A stretch of 5,707 nt of DNA. Source: Victivallales bacterium. Its GTDB lineage: Bacteria; Verrucomicrobiota; Lentisphaeria; Oligosphaerales; Oligosphaeraceae. Below the pieces are notes generated by a model that saw only the letters and a program-made list of their open reading frames with translations, searched no databases and was not told the origin of the DNA. Positions 5,491 through 5,707 of the stretch are shown piece by piece (position 1 is the stretch's first letter; each line of letters starts with the position of its first letter). The translations under genes and the position numbers were made by a program. The DNA is taken from NCBI GenBank assembly GCA_017538465.1, contig JAFYIW010000076.1:1-5707 (forward strand), written 5' to 3'.

Positions 5491-5516
5491 AGGGTGACAA
5501 ATGTCACTCTCTTTTA
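5491..5516 (+). promoter_or_regulatory. palindrome GTGACA-AA-TGTCAC in the leader: operator or hairpin with U-rich tail
   Basis: GTGACA (5494-5499) and TGTCAC (5502-5507) form a perfect dyad with a 2-nt centre. With one G-U pair the stem in RNA extends to 9 bp (5491-5499 with 5502-5510), and CTTTT follows at 5511-5515. As DNA it is a good size for a dimeric repressor site; its ACA-NN-TGT core resembles operators of the BlaI/CopY type. As RNA it could be a weak attenuator. The sequence does not decide between these. Confidence 0.4.
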
Positions 5517-5518
5517 AG

Positions 5519-5581
5519 CTCATGCCGAAATTTCGTGCAATTTCTTCCCGAGAATGGAAGAACCCGCAAAGCAGGCATGGG
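5519..5581 (+). ncRNA. nested stem-loop structure in the 5' leader of the Pro-Ala gene
   Basis: An outer helix of about 8 bp (CTCATGCC 5519-5526 with GGCATGGG 5574-5581, one G-U pair) encloses a perfect 7-bp hairpin, TTCTTCC (5542-5548) with GGAAGAA (5556-5562), loop CGAGAAT. The outer helix leaves unpaired strands of 15 and 11 nt, the second containing GCAAAGC. It ends 68 nt before the ATG. The size and nesting fit a cis-regulatory RNA, but I cannot match it to a known riboswitch class. Confidence 0.4.
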
Positions 5582-5635
5582 GAAGATCTCGATTCTTTGA
5601 ATTGAGGCATTGTTCTCTTGTAACCCCTCATCTTA

Positions 5636-5640
5636 AAGGA
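5636..5640 (+). promoter_or_regulatory. Shine-Dalgarno sequence of the Pro-Ala gene
   Basis: AAGGA lies 9 nt before ATG 5650, a standard spacing. It fixes the start of the downstream gene and is the only clear Shine-Dalgarno sequence before any gene in the window. TGAGG (5603-5607) could pair with CCTCA (5626-5630) just upstream, leaving the site exposed. Confidence 0.75.
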
Positions 5641-5649
5641 ACTGTCATC

Positions 5650-5707
5650 ATGGAAAACACTCCAGAAGTCGCCCCCGCTCCTGCCCCCGCTCCTGCTCCC
5701 GCCCCCG
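5650..5707 (+). CDS. 5' end of a gene with an N-terminal Pro-Ala repeat (cut by window edge)
   Basis: Only 19 codons are present: MENTPEV followed by alternating Ala-Pro. The start is supported by AAGGA at proper spacing. The Ala-Pro stretch is encoded by a 12-nt unit, GCCCCCGCTCCT, present twice at 5671-5694 and then in variant form, so its length may vary by slippage. Such stretches are flexible linkers or extended arms; there is no hydrophobic signal peptide in the visible part. The product cannot be assigned. Confidence 0.75.
   Translation, partial: MENTPEVAPAPAPAPAPAP

Noticed and set aside
5521..5581. Cyclic di-GMP (GEMM-I) riboswitch suggested by GCAAAGC
   Set aside because: The heptamer is present, but the matching GCAAACC strand, the tetraloop helix and the second helix after it are not found.

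Overview
The window looks like a moderately GC-rich bacterial chromosome, most likely from the PVC group (Lentisphaerae, Verrucomicrobia or Planctomycetes relatives). Three things suggest this: a prepilin-type H-X9-DG domain inside a secreted protein, genes that mostly lack a Shine-Dalgarno sequence, and a stand-alone four-helix-bundle (S23/IVS-type) gene. The placement is inference; no rRNA or other marker is present.

Layout, all genes on the + strand. (1) 1-157: non-coding leader with a weak promoter candidate, a GC-rich hairpin and the first of three copies of a heptad (CTTTAAM) repeat. (2) 158-1231: PfkB-family sugar kinase, probably 2-keto-3-deoxygluconate kinase. (3) 1241-1720: a cassette holding a four-helix-bundle gene (1274-1669, lower GC than its neighbours), bracketed by inverted copies of the same heptad repeat. 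(4) 1725-3173: complete 6-phosphogluconate dehydrogenase (gnd), starting 4 nt after the third repeat copy. (5) 3174-3462: intergenic region with a strong hairpin set that can fold in two exclusive ways, then a good sigma70-like promoter. (6) 3463-5283: a 606-residue exported protein made of four related modules of about 100 residues, with an H-X9-DG domain between modules 1 and 2. (7) 5284-5649: intergenic region with two terminator-like hairpins, a perfect TATAAT, a 14-bp palindrome and a structured leader. (8) 5650-end: the start of a gene with a Pro-Ala repeat and the only clear Shine-Dalgarno sequence in the window, cut by the window edge.

The kinase and gnd both serve hexonate metabolism: 2-keto-3-deoxygluconate to KDPG (Entner-Doudoroff side) and 6-phosphogluconate to ribulose 5-phosphate (oxidative pentose phosphate side). 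They may once have been adjacent, and the four-helix-bundle cassette now separates them. The most unusual signal is that cassette. It resembles the intervening sequences of bacterial 23S rRNA (a stem-forming repeat plus an S23-type ORF), but it sits between two metabolic genes, and its repeat also occurs upstream of the kinase. The exported mosaic protein is the second item of interest.
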